64,000 nucleotides of DNA from NCBI GenBank assembly GCA_002354335.1, contig DELI01000030.1, forward strand, positions 1 through 64,000, given 5' to 3'. The notes under the pieces were generated by a model. The model saw only the letters and a list, made by a program, of their open reading frames with translations. It ran no database searches and was not told the DNA's origin. Positions 18,302-27,449 of this stretch are shown in pieces (positions within the stretch are counted from its first letter, which is position 1; each line of letters begins with the position of its first letter). The position numbers and the translations under genes are program-made. Source of the DNA: Sphingobacterium sp. UBA2700 (GTDB lineage: Bacteria; Bacteroidota; Bacteroidia; Sphingobacteriales; Sphingobacteriaceae).

Positions 18302-18649
18302 ATGAAAAGATTGATCACAATCCTATTCAGCAGCCTTATTTTCCTAAGTGCGTGCGACAAACAGCAAGACGATCCCAATGCACCAGAGTGCTATATCCAA
18401 ATGAAGCAGCGATACAACAAGCAGTTAGGCTGCTCAAAGAAGGGGCAAATGGAGGTTAATCTTTATCGAGGACTCTATCAGGGTAAGGAAATCTTTTTTC
18501 CAATGACCATGTGTCCAAATTGCAGTACTGTAGCACCAGCCGAAGGTTACACCTGTCAAGGAGAAAAAATCGCAATCAAAGACTTCAATACGGAAGTGAC
18601 GGCGATTAAAGAAGTATACAATAGCTGTACAGGGAATTTTATGTATTAG
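18302..18649 (+). CDS. Small cysteine-rich lipoprotein of unknown function
   Basis: A 115-residue protein with a lipoprotein signal (MKRLITILFSSLIFLSAC, lipobox LSAC, acylated cysteine C18). The mature part holds several cysteines, including C-x2-C in MCPNCS, plus a cysteine at CYIQ, CSKKG, CQGE and SCTGN, probably forming disulfides in the periplasm. I do not recognise a domain. It stands alone between repeat-rich regions, and its TAG stop is the first element of a degenerate heptamer tract (TTAGATT TGAGATA TGAGATA TGAGACA TTAGAGT). Confidence 0.75.
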   Translation: MKRLITILFSSLIFLSACDKQQDDPNAPECYIQMKQRYNKQLGCSKKGQMEVNLYRGLYQGKEIFFPMTMCPNCSTVAPAEGYTCQGEKIAIKDFNTEVTAIKEVYNSCTGNFMY

Positions 18650-18683
18650 ATTTGAGATATGAGATATGAGACATTAGAGTATG
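18646..18683. repeat. Degenerate heptamer tract at a stop codon
   Basis: Successive 7-mers TTAGATT, TGAGATA, TGAGATA, TGAGACA and TTAGAGT start with the stop codon of the lipoprotein gene. TAG or TGA appears in more than one reading frame. The tract leads into ATGGCGCG, a partial copy of the hairpin found near nhaA. Confidence 0.7.
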
Positions 18684-18685
18684 GC

Positions 18686-19188
18686 GCGAACAATGGAAGG
18701 AAGGATTCAAGGATTGACAGGATATTACGCTATAGGTCTTTATATTAAGTACTAAATACTAACTACTATTTCTGAACCAGGAAAGGAAGGATGCAAGGAT
18801 TGACAGGATATTACGCTATAGGTCTTTATACTAAGTACTAAATACTAACTACTATTTCTGAACCAGGAAAGGAAGTATTCAAGGATTGACGGGATATTAC
18901 GCTATAGGTCTTTATACTAAGTACTAAATACTAACTACTATTTCTGAACCAGGGAAGGAAGGATTCAAGGATTGACGGGATATTACGCTATAGGTCTTTA
19001 TACTAAGTACTAAATACTAACTACTATTTCTGAACCAGGAAAGGAAGGATTCGAGGATTGACGGGATATTAGGCTATAGGTCTTTATACTAAGTACTAAA
19101 TACTAACTACTATTTCTGAACCAGGAAAGGAAGGATGCAAGGATAAACAGGATCCTGCCAATCCTTAAACCCTTTTTTTTTCTGGTTC
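18686..19188. repeat. 86-bp tandem repeat array (about 5.5 copies)
   Basis: GAACCAGG starts at 18774, 18860, 18946, 19032 and 19118, an exact 86-base spacing; a partial copy precedes. Each unit contains GAACCAGGAAAGGAAGGAT, then AAGGATTGACGGGATATTACGCTA-type sequence, then AGGTCTTTATACTAAGTACTAAATACTAACTACTA. Copies differ by a few substitutions (for example GCAAGG/TCAAGG/TCGAGG). The last copy continues into the mirror half CCTTAAACC...CTGGTTC ending at 19188, forming a GGATCC-centred palindrome. There are no spacers of CRISPR type and no ORF. Confidence 0.92.
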
Positions 19189-19225
19189 AAAACAAGCTCC
19201 ATCAAAAAAAACAAACTTCACTATC

Positions 19226-19358
19226 AAAAAAATATGGCGACCATCTCTAGCCGCCATACTCTAATATCTTATGTCTAATGTCTTATATCCAGAAAAAATA
19301 TGGCGACCATCTCTAGCCGCCATACTCTAATATCTTATGTCTAATGTCTAAAATCTAA
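19226..19358 (-). terminator. Duplicated terminator unit downstream of nhaA
   Basis: A 66-base unit occurs twice in tandem (TATGGCG at 19233 and 19299). On the minus strand each copy reads as heptamers (TTAGACA TAAGATA TTAGAGT), then ATGGCGGCTAGAGATGGTCGCCAT, then a T-run, which is an intrinsic terminator for nhaA. The copies are nearly identical. Confidence 0.8.
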
Positions 19359-19361
19359 AAT

Positions 19362-20534
19362 CTAGACAGCCTTCTTCGCCAAGGAGCTCAGGAAGAAATA
19401 TCCGCATAAGCCGGAAAACAATGACCCGATCAGGACAGCAAATTTCGCTTCTTCGATAAATAAGGGATCCTTGAAGGAGAGCATAGAAATGAAAATCGAC
19501 ATGGTAAATCCGATACCACCGAGCATACCGACACCAATCATATGTTTCCAGCCTGCTTCTTCAGGAAGGTTAGCAAGTTTTGTCTTTACGCAGATATAGG
19601 AGGTCAGGAAGATTCCGATGGTTTTTCCGAGGAATAGACCTAAGATAATACCTAATCCGAGTGGAGAGGTCAGTCCGCTGATCATTTCTTCGTGAAGTGT
19701 GATATTGGTGTTTGCTAAGGCGAATAAAGGGATAATAAAAAAGTTTACCGGATTTACGAGGGCATGCTCCAGTTTCTCTAGCGGCGACTCTGTTGCGTCC
19801 GGTGTTGTGGGAAGAGTCATGGCCACCAGCACACCTGCGATGGTCGCGTGAATCCCGGAATGGTGAACAAAATACCAAATGAAAACACCCGGGATTAGGT
19901 AAGCCCAGATATTTTTAACGCCGAAGCGGTTAAAAGCAATAAGAAGCAGCATGATTCCGCCGGCATACATCAGATAGGTGAGGTGCATGTCGGAAGAGTA
20001 AAAGATGGCGATTACCAGAATAGCCAATAGATCATCTACGATGGCTAATGCCGCTAAGAATATTTTTAAGCTTGCAGGTACCTTCTTGCCGAGCAGCGTA
20101 ATGATAGCCAATGCGAAGGCAATATCAGTCGCCATCGGGATACCCCAACCATGATGCGTAGGTTCGCTAAAATTCAGCGCGATGTAGATTCCAGCAGGTA
20201 CCAGGGCACCGCCGATTGCAGCCACAATAGGAAGGGCGGCTTTCTTAGGCGATGAAAGTTCGCCTTCAACAAGTTCACGTTTGATTTCAAGACCCACCAA
20301 AAGAAAGAAGATAGCCATTAAACCGTCGTCAATCCATAGTTTAACCGAGTATTTTAACTGAATGCTTTCGCTTTCGTAACCAATGACCTGTTGAAAAAAC
20401 TGATTAAATCCTTCGGCTAAAGGGGAATTCGCAATAATTAAGGAAATGATAACACATGAAAATAGGAGAATTCCTCCTGCATAGTTCGATGAAAGGAACC
20501 TTTTGAAAACGGTTAGATTAATCAGATTTGCCAT
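19362..20534 (-). CDS. nhaA: Na+/H+ antiporter NhaA
   Basis: A 390-residue inner membrane antiporter that exchanges Na+ for H+ in pH and sodium homeostasis. Family features include the ANSPL stretch near residue 30, GLMAIFFLLVGLEIKRELVEGELSS at about 70-95, the conserved ATDIAFALAI near 135-145 and the paired aspartates in ALAIVDDLLAILVIA near 165-175, which are the ion-binding residues. Length matches the family. On its own strand it is followed by a heptamer tract and two copies of an intrinsic terminator. The upstream gap to the ABC-2 permease gene is 200 bases. Confidence 0.96.
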   Translation of the reverse strand: MANLINLTVFKRFLSSNYAGGILLFSCVIISLIIANSPLAEGFNQFFQQVIGYESESIQLKYSVKLWIDDGLMAIFFLLVGLEIKRELVEGELSSPKKAALPIVAAIGGALVPAGIYIALNFSEPTHHGWGIPMATDIAFALAIITLLGKKVPASLKIFLAALAIVDDLLAILVIAIFYSSDMHLTYLMYAGGIMLLLIAFNRFGVKNIWAYLIPGVFIWYFVHHSGIHATIAGVLVAMTLPTTPDATESPLEKLEHALVNPVNFFIIPLFALANTNITLHEEMISGLTSPLGLGIILGLFLGKTIGIFLTSYICVKTKLANLPEEAGWKHMIGVGMLGGIGFTMSIFISMLSFKDPLFIEEAKFAVLIGSLFSGLCGYFFLSSLAKKAV

Positions 20535-20734
20535 TATTTTTTGAATAATAGTTCGTATGGAATGTGAAAAATTAAGGGGTAAATATATGAAAAAGAAAGT
20601 GATTGCTGGGTAAAAACCGACAGGAATCGGGTAACAAACCTGTCGTAAATATGCGGTCCAGAATGAAGCCAGGCCGTTAAACTGCTCATTTTAATGCGAT
20701 TTATCGGCCCAGCCTTAATGTCTTGATTTAATTC

Positions 20735-22051
20735 TTAATCTTTATAGTTGAACCATTTGATAAGTTCTTTAAAGCTTGCTTTTTTACCGTACATCAAGAT
20801 ACCGACACGATAGATACGAGCCGCCGCCCAAGTAGTAACAAGAAATCCGCCTACTAAGAGCAGGAAGGATACAATGATTTGCCAGGTCGGCACACCAAAA
20901 GGAATTCTGACTAGCATCGCAATCGGTGATGTGAGGGGAATAAAGCTCAGCCAGGTCGCTATGCTACCATGAGGATCATTGATCAAGACACCAAAAGATA
21001 ACAAATAGGCGAGGAGCAGGGGCATTGTGATTGGCATGGTAAACTGATTCGCTTCGGTTTCCGAATCCACAGCAGAGCCTACCGCGGCAAATAAAGCGCT
21101 GTAGAGCATATACCCTAAGAGGAAAAACAGGAAAAAGCAGATCAGAAGCTCCGTGACATTGACGCCATCTAGGGCGGTTTGTATGTCAAGCGCAATAGCA
21201 CTAGTGTCTGAGAGTTCTGTCTTATCTACATTTGCCTGTTGGAGCATTTGGTTCTGAAGGTCTTCCTTATTGATCAAGGTGTTTGTCGCTACAGTGAAAA
21301 GGGTAAATGATAGGACGATCCACAGCACAAACTGGGTAATGCCGACGAGTCCAATACCGATAATCTTACCCATCATCAATTGAAATGGCTTCACCGAAGA
21401 GATGATGACTTCCACAATACGGCTGGATTTCTCTTCGATAATTCCGCGCATCACTTGTGCGCCGTAAAGGAATAATGACAGGTAGATCAGAATCGATAAT
21501 CCCATAGCTATACCCATAGCAATGCGCGTATCGCTATCTTTCGTGTCGCCCGATTCGGTAATCTCTTTGGCCGAAGTGGAAACCTGTGTGTTAATGTTTT
21601 TGATCTTATCCGCATCGATATGCAGTTCTTTGTAAGCATGCGCTAACAAAACTTTCTCCAATTCACTCTCGATTTCTGCTTGGATTTTGATGTTCGGCTT
21701 TCCAGAAGACAGGAATTCTATCTTTCGCGTTTGGAAGAAATCCTTTGGAATAATCAATAAGCTGGTTTTGTCGCCTTGTTCCTTAACCTCTTTTAACTGT
21801 TCCTGCAGCTCGGTATTTGATTTTGCATAGGTAATACGCTCGTTTGTTTTCAATTGCTGATGTACCGAATCAGTTTGATCCAACACATAGACCAACGCCT
21901 TCGAGTCTTCAAAACTTTTTTGCGTCAATAAGAACGTACCGACATAGAGGCCTATGAAGAATAGGGGAACTAAGAAAGTGGTAAGTAAGAAGGATTTCTT
22001 CTTGACGCGACTTAAATATTCCCTTTGTACTATTAATAATATCTTGTTCAT
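20735..22051 (-). CDS. ABC-2 family permease (NatB/YhaP type)
   Basis: A 438-residue membrane subunit of an ABC exporter. The N-terminus is a helix (KKKSFLLTTFLVPLFFIGLYVG) followed by a large extracytoplasmic domain (about 45-170), then five or six helices. The stretch MRGIIEEKSSRIVEVIISSVKPFQLMMGKIIGIG is the signature of the NatB-like ABC-2 group. Related systems move sodium, antibiotics or lipids; nothing here fixes the substrate. It lies 15 bases downstream of the ATPase gene and forms a two-gene operon with it. Confidence 0.92.
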   Translation of the reverse strand: MNKILLIVQREYLSRVKKKSFLLTTFLVPLFFIGLYVGTFLLTQKSFEDSKALVYVLDQTDSVHQQLKTNERITYAKSNTELQEQLKEVKEQGDKTSLLIIPKDFFQTRKIEFLSSGKPNIKIQAEIESELEKVLLAHAYKELHIDADKIKNINTQVSTSAKEITESGDTKDSDTRIAMGIAMGLSILIYLSLFLYGAQVMRGIIEEKSSRIVEVIISSVKPFQLMMGKIIGIGLVGITQFVLWIVLSFTLFTVATNTLINKEDLQNQMLQQANVDKTELSDTSAIALDIQTALDGVNVTELLICFFLFFLLGYMLYSALFAAVGSAVDSETEANQFTMPITMPLLLAYLLSFGVLINDPHGSIATWLSFIPLTSPIAMLVRIPFGVPTWQIIVSFLLLVGGFLVTTWAAARIYRVGILMYGKKASFKELIKWFNYKD

Positions 22052-22066
22052 ATATAGCGTTCTATG

Positions 22067-22975
22067 TTAGTTATGTTGAGTAACACGTGTGATAAAAATA
22101 TCATTCATGGATGGAATGATTTCAAAGATTTGATGTATCTCAACCTTTGGGATCAGGAAAGTTAAAACATCATTTAGACTGCGATTATCGGAAATCCGTA
22201 TGGTAAGTTTTTGCTCTTCCACATGTTGTTCATGTTTAATCAGCTGATAAAGCTCATCCTGATGTATAGGGTCCGTGCCATTTGAGGCGTAGGAAATAGT
22301 GTAGGTTTGATTTCTATATTCGTTCTTGATTTCGCGAACCGATCCATCCAATATCTTTCTCGATTTATGGATAAGGGCAATATTATCACATAAAGCTTCG
22401 ACCGATTCCATGCGGTGAGTCGAATAGATAATGGTGGCACCCTTTTTATTTAACTCCAATATTTCGTCTTGAATAATCTGGGCATTAACCGGGTCGAATC
22501 CAGAGAATGGCTCATCTAAGATGATCAGGTCTGGTTCGTGGAGTACCGTAGCTACAAACTGTACTTTCTGCTGCATTCCTTTACTGAGGTCTTCGACTTT
22601 TTTATCCCACCAAGATTCAATATGTAACTTCTCAAACCAGTATTTAAGGCGTTGCTTGGCTTCATTTTTTGATAAACCTTTTAATTGAGCGAGATAGATC
22701 ATTTGATCGCCAATCTGCATCTTCTTATATAGGCCTCTTTCTTCGGGCAGATAGCCAATTCGTTCGACATGTTTTGGTGATAGCAATTCGCCATCGAAAT
22801 ATATCTCGCCAGCATCGGGCGCAGTAATTTGATTGATAATGCGGATTAGGGATGTTTTTCCAGCACCATTGGGACCTAACAGCCCGAATATCTTGCCTTT
22901 AGGAATAAACATGGACACATCGTCTAAAGCGCGATGATTGGCATACTGCTTCACGATGTTACGTATATCTAGCAT
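22067..22975 (-). CDS. ABC transporter ATP-binding protein (NatA type)
   Basis: A 302-residue ABC ATPase. Walker A is GLLGPNGAGKTSL near residues 32-43, the Q-loop lies in YLPEERGLYKKM, the signature is DLSKGMQQKVQF near 130, and Walker B is LIILDEPFSGFDPVN near 150. The C-terminal part has the DUF4162 extension often found in NatA-like exporter ATPases. LSKGMQQK in place of LSGGQ is usual in this subgroup. It pairs with the ABC-2 permease gene just downstream. Confidence 0.93.
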   Translation of the reverse strand: MLDIRNIVKQYANHRALDDVSMFIPKGKIFGLLGPNGAGKTSLIRIINQITAPDAGEIYFDGELLSPKHVERIGYLPEERGLYKKMQIGDQMIYLAQLKGLSKNEAKQRLKYWFEKLHIESWWDKKVEDLSKGMQQKVQFVATVLHEPDLIILDEPFSGFDPVNAQIIQDEILELNKKGATIIYSTHRMESVEALCDNIALIHKSRKILDGSVREIKNEYRNQTYTISYASNGTDPIHQDELYQLIKHEQHVEEQKLTIRISDNRSLNDVLTFLIPKVEIHQIFEIIPSMNDIFITRVTQHN

Positions 22976-23081
22976 AAGTTGGGTTTTTGTGGTTAAATTA
23001 ATTAAAATGCCGTTAACATGAAACTAAATCTTAAAAATTGAGAAAAGATGGAAAAGTTTTTATAAATCGTACCTTTGTGCC

Positions 23082-23693
23082 ATGATCGTAAAAGACGCAG
23101 AATTTATTTGCAGCAATACGGAAATTGATAAGTTACCTATTGCCAATCTACCGGAATATGCCTTTATTGGTCGTTCAAACGTCGGAAAGTCCTCGCTAAT
23201 TAACGCGATGACCGGTAGAAAGGGCTTAGCTAAAACTTCTCAAAAGCCGGGTAAAACACAGTTGATCAATCATTTCCTGATTAATAAAACCTGGTATTTG
23301 GTGGATTTACCGGGTTATGGTTTTGCGCAGACATCAAAAAAGAATAGAGCGACCTGGGAAAAATTCATTCGTGCTTACTTAATCAATCGAGTTAATTTAC
23401 AATGCGTATATGTGCTGATTGATAGTAGATTAGAGCCACAGAAGATTGACTTAGATTTTGTGTTTTGGTTAGGGGAGCAGGGAATACCCTTCCAGATGAT
23501 CTTTACCAAAGCTGATAAGCAATCGGGCGTTAAGTCGGATCAGAATATCGCAAAATTCCGTAGAGCCATGAAAAAGTGGTTTGAGGAGATACCGACTCAT
23601 TTCCTGACTTCGTCTGAAACGAAATTAGGTTGTGAATTGGTATTAGAGAATATTGATGCTATTAACCAACAATTTGAGTCGCCGATCGAGTAA
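23082..23693 (+). CDS. engB: Ribosome biogenesis GTPase EngB (YihA/YsxC)
   Basis: A 203-residue GTPase of the TrmE-Era-EngA-EngB group that helps large ribosomal subunit assembly. G1 is GRSNVGKSSLIN at about 28-39, G2 lies in the threonine of KPGKTQLINHF, G3 is DLPGYGFA near 75-82, G4 is TKAD near 143-146. A TACCTTTG sequence at 23070-23077 ends only four bases before the ATG, so transcription may begin at or close to the start codon. It is followed at three bases by the prenyltransferase gene. Confidence 0.96.
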   Translation: MIVKDAEFICSNTEIDKLPIANLPEYAFIGRSNVGKSSLINAMTGRKGLAKTSQKPGKTQLINHFLINKTWYLVDLPGYGFAQTSKKNRATWEKFIRAYLINRVNLQCVYVLIDSRLEPQKIDLDFVFWLGEQGIPFQMIFTKADKQSGVKSDQNIAKFRRAMKKWFEEIPTHFLTSSETKLGCELVLENIDAINQQFESPIE

Positions 23694-23696
23694 TCC

Positions 23697-24548
23697 ATGA
23701 AGAAATATATGTCGTTGGTGCTTTTTGCACATAGTATTTTCGCACTACCATTCGCTATTATCGGATTTTTCTTAGCAATAAATACAACAAGCTTCCAATT
23801 CGATTGGAAGTTATTTGTTTTAATGCTGGTCTGTATGGTCACCGCTAGGAATGCGGCGATGGCCTTTAATAGGTATTTGGATCGGGATATTGATGCGTTA
23901 AATCCACGTACAGCGGTTCGTGATATTCCCGCGGGTAGAATATCGCCAAAGCAAGCTTTGACATTTACCATAATAAACTGTTTAATATTTATGGTTGCCT
24001 GCTATTTCATTAACGCAATGTGCCTGGTATTGGCACCGGTGGCCTTGTTTGTCGTGCTATTCTATTCCTATATGAAGCGCATATCTCCATTATGCCATTT
24101 GGTATTGGGTTTAGGGTTAGGCTTGGCACCTGTCGGAGCCTATTTAGCAGTAACCGGGGCTTTCGCAATTGTTCCCATCTTTTACGGCTTGGCTGTATTA
24201 ACTTGGGTTAGTGGCTTCGACATCATCTATGCGTTACAGGATGAAGAGTTCGACCGTGCAAATGGCTTGAATTCGATTCCTGCGAATTTCGGCGGACCGA
24301 AGGCGTTACATATTTCCGAAGTCTTACATGTATTGTCTTTTATATTTGTTAGTCTACCTGTATTCTTTATGCCTACAGGTTGGTTCTATTATATAGGATT
24401 ACTTTTTTATGGAAGTTTATTAATCTACCAACATCGAATTGTGAGCCCCACAGATTTAAGTAAAGTCGACCGTGCCTTTATGACCACTAATGGTATTGCC
24501 TCAGTGGTTTTTATGGTCTTTTACCTACTGGATATCGCCTTTATATAA
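23697..24548 (+). CDS. ubiA: UbiA family prenyltransferase (4-hydroxybenzoate-type, MqnP-like)
   Basis: A 283-residue membrane enzyme with about eight helices. The first Asp-rich motif is NRYLDRDIDALNPRT near 60-75 (N-x3-D-x3-D) and the second is YALQDEEFDRANGLNSIP near 180-195 (D-x3-D). Enzymes of this group attach a polyprenyl chain to an aromatic ring in quinone synthesis. The subgroup with VRDIPAGRISPKQAL is the MqnP-like form found in organisms using the futalosine route to menaquinone, the quinone expected in Bacteroidota. That pathway choice is an inference. It is co-oriented with engB and probably shares its promoter. Confidence 0.9.
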   Translation: MKKYMSLVLFAHSIFALPFAIIGFFLAINTTSFQFDWKLFVLMLVCMVTARNAAMAFNRYLDRDIDALNPRTAVRDIPAGRISPKQALTFTIINCLIFMVACYFINAMCLVLAPVALFVVLFYSYMKRISPLCHLVLGLGLGLAPVGAYLAVTGAFAIVPIFYGLAVLTWVSGFDIIYALQDEEFDRANGLNSIPANFGGPKALHISEVLHVLSFIFVSLPVFFMPTGWFYYIGLLFYGSLLIYQHRIVSPTDLSKVDRAFMTTNGIASVVFMVFYLLDIAFI

Positions 24549-24592
24549 GGCATGATATTGCTCACTTTTTAGCAAATGCACATAAAATTTAA

Positions 24593-24623
24593 TTTGCATT
24601 CCATTTTGAAATCATTTTCTTTG
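24593..24623 (+). promoter_or_regulatory. Candidate promoter of topA
   Basis: TTTG at 24593-24596 and TTTCTTTG at 24616-24623 are separated by 19 bases, the spacing of Bacteroidota promoters. The second box departs from TAnnTTTG at one base. The topA ATG is at 24645. Confidence 0.45.
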
Positions 24624-24644
24624 CATGAAATCTATTAAAAATAA

Positions 24645-27032
24645 ATGGCGAAAAATCTATTGATAGTCGAGTCTCCGGCAAAAGCAAAAACAATTGAAGG
24701 GTATTTAGGGAAGGATTTTCTTGTGAAGTCCAGCTATGGTCATATCAGAGATTTGGTAAAGACTGATGATGCAATTGATACGGAAAACAACTTTAAGCAG
24801 AAGTATGAAGTACCTGCCGATAAGAAAGCGATTGTCAGTGAATTGAAAAAGTTGGCAAAAACTGCAGAAACAGTATGGCTAGCATCCGATGAGGACCGCG
24901 AGGGAGAGGCTATTTCATGGCACTTATATGAAACTTTGGGTCTGAAGGATGAGAATACAAAACGTATCGTCTTTCATGAGATTACCAAGCCAGCCATTTT
25001 AAAAGCAATAGAGACGCCTAGAAAAATAGATTTCAACTTAGTAAATGCACAACAAGCACGCCGTGTATTAGATAGATTAGTGGGTTTTGAATTATCACCT
25101 GTATTGTGGAGGAAAGTTAAGCCCTCTCTTTCCGCAGGTCGGGTTCAGTCTGTTGCTGTACGTTTGATTGTAGAGCGCGAGCGTGAGATTAATAGATTTG
25201 AAGCAGAAGCATCTTATAAAGTAGTTGCGATATTTAATACAGGAAAAGCTCGTGAACAATTCAAAGCCGAATTACCACAGCGTTTCCAAACCTCTGCGGA
25301 AGCGGAGAAGTTTTTAAAAGACTGTGTTGAAGCTAGCTTCACAGTGGGGAGCCTAGAAACTAAGCCTTCGAAAAGAACGCCTGCAGCCCCGTTTACAACC
25401 TCGACTTTGCAACAGGAAGCCAGTAGAAAGCTAGGCTTTTCGGTAGCTAGAACAATGCAGGTTGCACAGCGTTTGTATGAGGCCGGACGCATTACCTATA
25501 TGCGTACCGACTCAGTGAATCTTTCTGATACAGCTTTACAGGCTGCTAGAGCAGAGATTGTAAGTGCCTACGGGGATCAATACCATAAACAAAGACAATA
25601 CCGTACGAAGAGCGCAGGAGCCCAAGAGGCGCACGAGGCGATTCGTCCAACATATTTCAACGAGCACTCTATCGATGGTGACAATTCAGAGCGACGCCTT
25701 TATGAGTTGATTTGGAAAAGATCAATCGCATCACAAATGAGCGAGGCTGAGTTCGAGAAAACGACGGCAAAGATTGATGTGTCTACACGTAAAGAAGACT
25801 TTGTTGCCACCGGAGAAGTATTGAAATTTGATGGCTTCTTGAAAGTATATATGGAATCGACCGACGATGATCAGGATGGGTTGGATGATGGCGATTCTGA
25901 AAACAAGCTATTACCTCCATTGACGACCGGCCAGGACTTGCAGTTGAAGAATATGAACGCTACAGAGCGTTTCTCACGTCCTTCGGCTCGCTTTACGGAG
26001 GCTTCTTTGGTAAAGAAATTGGAAGAACTTGGAATCGGACGTCCTTCTACCTATGCGCCAACTATTTCGACGATCCAGAATAGAGGATATGTCGTAAAAG
26101 AGGATCGCGACGGTAAAGAACGTGTATATGAAGTGATCAGTTTAGAGAACGGACAGGTTTCCAGTACAAAGAAAACGGAGATTACAGGTGCTGAACGCAG
26201 TAAATTATTTCCAACCGATATCGGTGTACTGGTAAATGATTTTCTAGTTCAACACTTTAATGATATTGTCGATTACAATTTCACTGCTACGGTAGAGAAG
26301 GAGTTTGACGAAATTGCACAGGGATTTAAAGAATGGACAGACATGCTCTCGAATTTCTATGGCCCGTTCCATACGGAAGTGCAGGACACGCTTGAAAATG
26401 CAGACAGAGCAACGCACGAACGCGAGTTAGGTGTTGATCCTGCGTCCGGAAAACCAGTGTCGGTTCGTGTAGGTCGTTTCGGACCACTTGTACAGATAGG
26501 GTCTGCTGACGATGAAGAGAAGCCTCGCTTCGCTTCTTTGCGCAAGGGCCAGATGATCGAAACGATAACCTTTGAAGAGGCGATGGATTTATTCAACTTG
26601 CCTAAGAAGGTTGGGGAATTTGAAGAGAAAGAAATGACGGTTGCAATCGGTCGTTTCGGACCTTATATTCGCCATAACAGCAGCTTCTATTCTTTACCTA
26701 AAGGAGTGGATCCTTTGGATGTCACGGAGGAGCAAGCTGTAGAGATTATTAAAGAAAAACGCCAGAAGGATAAAGATAAGATTATCAGAGTTTTTGATGA
26801 AAATCCTGAAGCAAAGATTGAAAACGGTAGATGGGGACCTTTCGTACGTTTTGGAAAGCAAAACTTAAAGATTCCGAAAGGAACGGAAGTGGAAAAGATT
26901 ACCTACGAGGACGTGTTGAAATGGGCTGAAGAGGATAGCAAAGGTGGTTCTGCAAAGAAAGCGACGAGAACTACTAAAACCACTAAAACGGCGAAGGCAG
27001 CTAAGCCAGCAGCGAAAGCAAAAAAGAAGTAA
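24645..27032 (+). CDS. topA: DNA topoisomerase I
   Basis: A 795-residue type IA topoisomerase that relaxes negative supercoils. The Toprim domain starts KNLLIVESPAKAKTIEGYLG with the acidic DEDREGEAISWHL near 85-97. The active-site tyrosine is Y285 in RITYMRTDS. The stretch VKPSLSAGRVQSVAVRLIVERE lies near 160-180. No zinc-finger cysteines are seen after residue 590; instead there are repeats of the G-R-F/W-G-P-x-V/I-R type (VGRFGPLVQ, IGRFGPYIR, NGRWGPFVR), followed by a Lys/Ala/Thr-rich tail that binds DNA. Length and tail are normal for Bacteroidota. The next gene follows at three bases. Confidence 0.97.
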   Translation: MAKNLLIVESPAKAKTIEGYLGKDFLVKSSYGHIRDLVKTDDAIDTENNFKQKYEVPADKKAIVSELKKLAKTAETVWLASDEDREGEAISWHLYETLGLKDENTKRIVFHEITKPAILKAIETPRKIDFNLVNAQQARRVLDRLVGFELSPVLWRKVKPSLSAGRVQSVAVRLIVEREREINRFEAEASYKVVAIFNTGKAREQFKAELPQRFQTSAEAEKFLKDCVEASFTVGSLETKPSKRTPAAPFTTSTLQQEASRKLGFSVARTMQVAQRLYEAGRITYMRTDSVNLSDTALQAARAEIVSAYGDQYHKQRQYRTKSAGAQEAHEAIRPTYFNEHSIDGDNSERRLYELIWKRSIASQMSEAEFEKTTAKIDVSTRKEDFVATGEVLKFDGFLKVYMESTDDDQDGLDDGDSENKLLPPLTTGQDLQLKNMNATERFSRPSARFTEASLVKKLEELGIGRPSTYAPTISTIQNRGYVVKEDRDGKERVYEVISLENGQVSSTKKTEITGAERSKLFPTDIGVLVNDFLVQHFNDIVDYNFTATVEKEFDEIAQGFKEWTDMLSNFYGPFHTEVQDTLENADRATHERELGVDPASGKPVSVRVGRFGPLVQIGSADDEEKPRFASLRKGQMIETITFEEAMDLFNLPKKVGEFEEKEMTVAIGRFGPYIRHNSSFYSLPKGVDPLDVTEEQAVEIIKEKRQKDKDKIIRVFDENPEAKIENGRWGPFVRFGKQNLKIPKGTEVEKITYEDVLKWAEEDSKGGSAKKATRTTKTTKTAKAAKPAAKAKKK

Positions 27033-27035
27033 GCT

Positions 27036-27449
27036 ATGAAAAAAGACTTACCTTTAAACATCGTTGAAGACATCTCGATTGCGGTCGTATTAGAGTCTGA
27101 GGCACCCGGGGCGAAGGTTTGGAATGTGTATCTGATCAACGAGAAGGATAAGGCGATCCAGAATGTGTTGGTATCTTCCAAAGGGTATGGTGAGAAGGAT
27201 GGTCGCAAGGTGATTACGACAACCTTACGCCACTTTATAGGTGATATGGACGCTCATTCATCGCAAAAGATTGAAGCTATTGATATTCAAGTTTTTGGTT
27301 TAACCAATGAATATTGGTTAAGCTATTATATCGAGGGTGTAATCTATGATAAAAAGTATATTTTCCTGCCAGACAGTATTGTTGATGAGAATCTGATCAA
27401 GATTCCATTAGTCAATAAGCCCGGCGTAATGATCGGAGGAACAAACTAA
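27036..27449 (+). CDS. Conserved hypothetical protein (137 aa) between topA and cmk
   Basis: A 137-residue soluble protein without signal peptide or membrane helix. It reads as a beta-rich single domain (SIAVVLESEAPGAKVWNVYLINEK, IDIQVFGLTNEYWLSYYIEG, KYIFLPDSIVDENLIKIP). I know this type as a conserved Bacteroidota protein without an assigned function; some database entries call it a phenylalanyl-tRNA synthetase subunit, which the sequence does not support. It starts three bases after topA and its TAATG junction overlaps the cmk start, so the three genes are one transcript. Confidence 0.8.
   Translation: MKKDLPLNIVEDISIAVVLESEAPGAKVWNVYLINEKDKAIQNVLVSSKGYGEKDGRKVITTTLRHFIGDMDAHSSQKIEAIDIQVFGLTNEYWLSYYIEGVIYDKKYIFLPDSIVDENLIKIPLVNKPGVMIGGTN

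Noticed and set aside
18686..19188. CRISPR array
   Set aside because: The repeats are directly adjacent 86-bp units with no unique spacers and no cas genes nearby.
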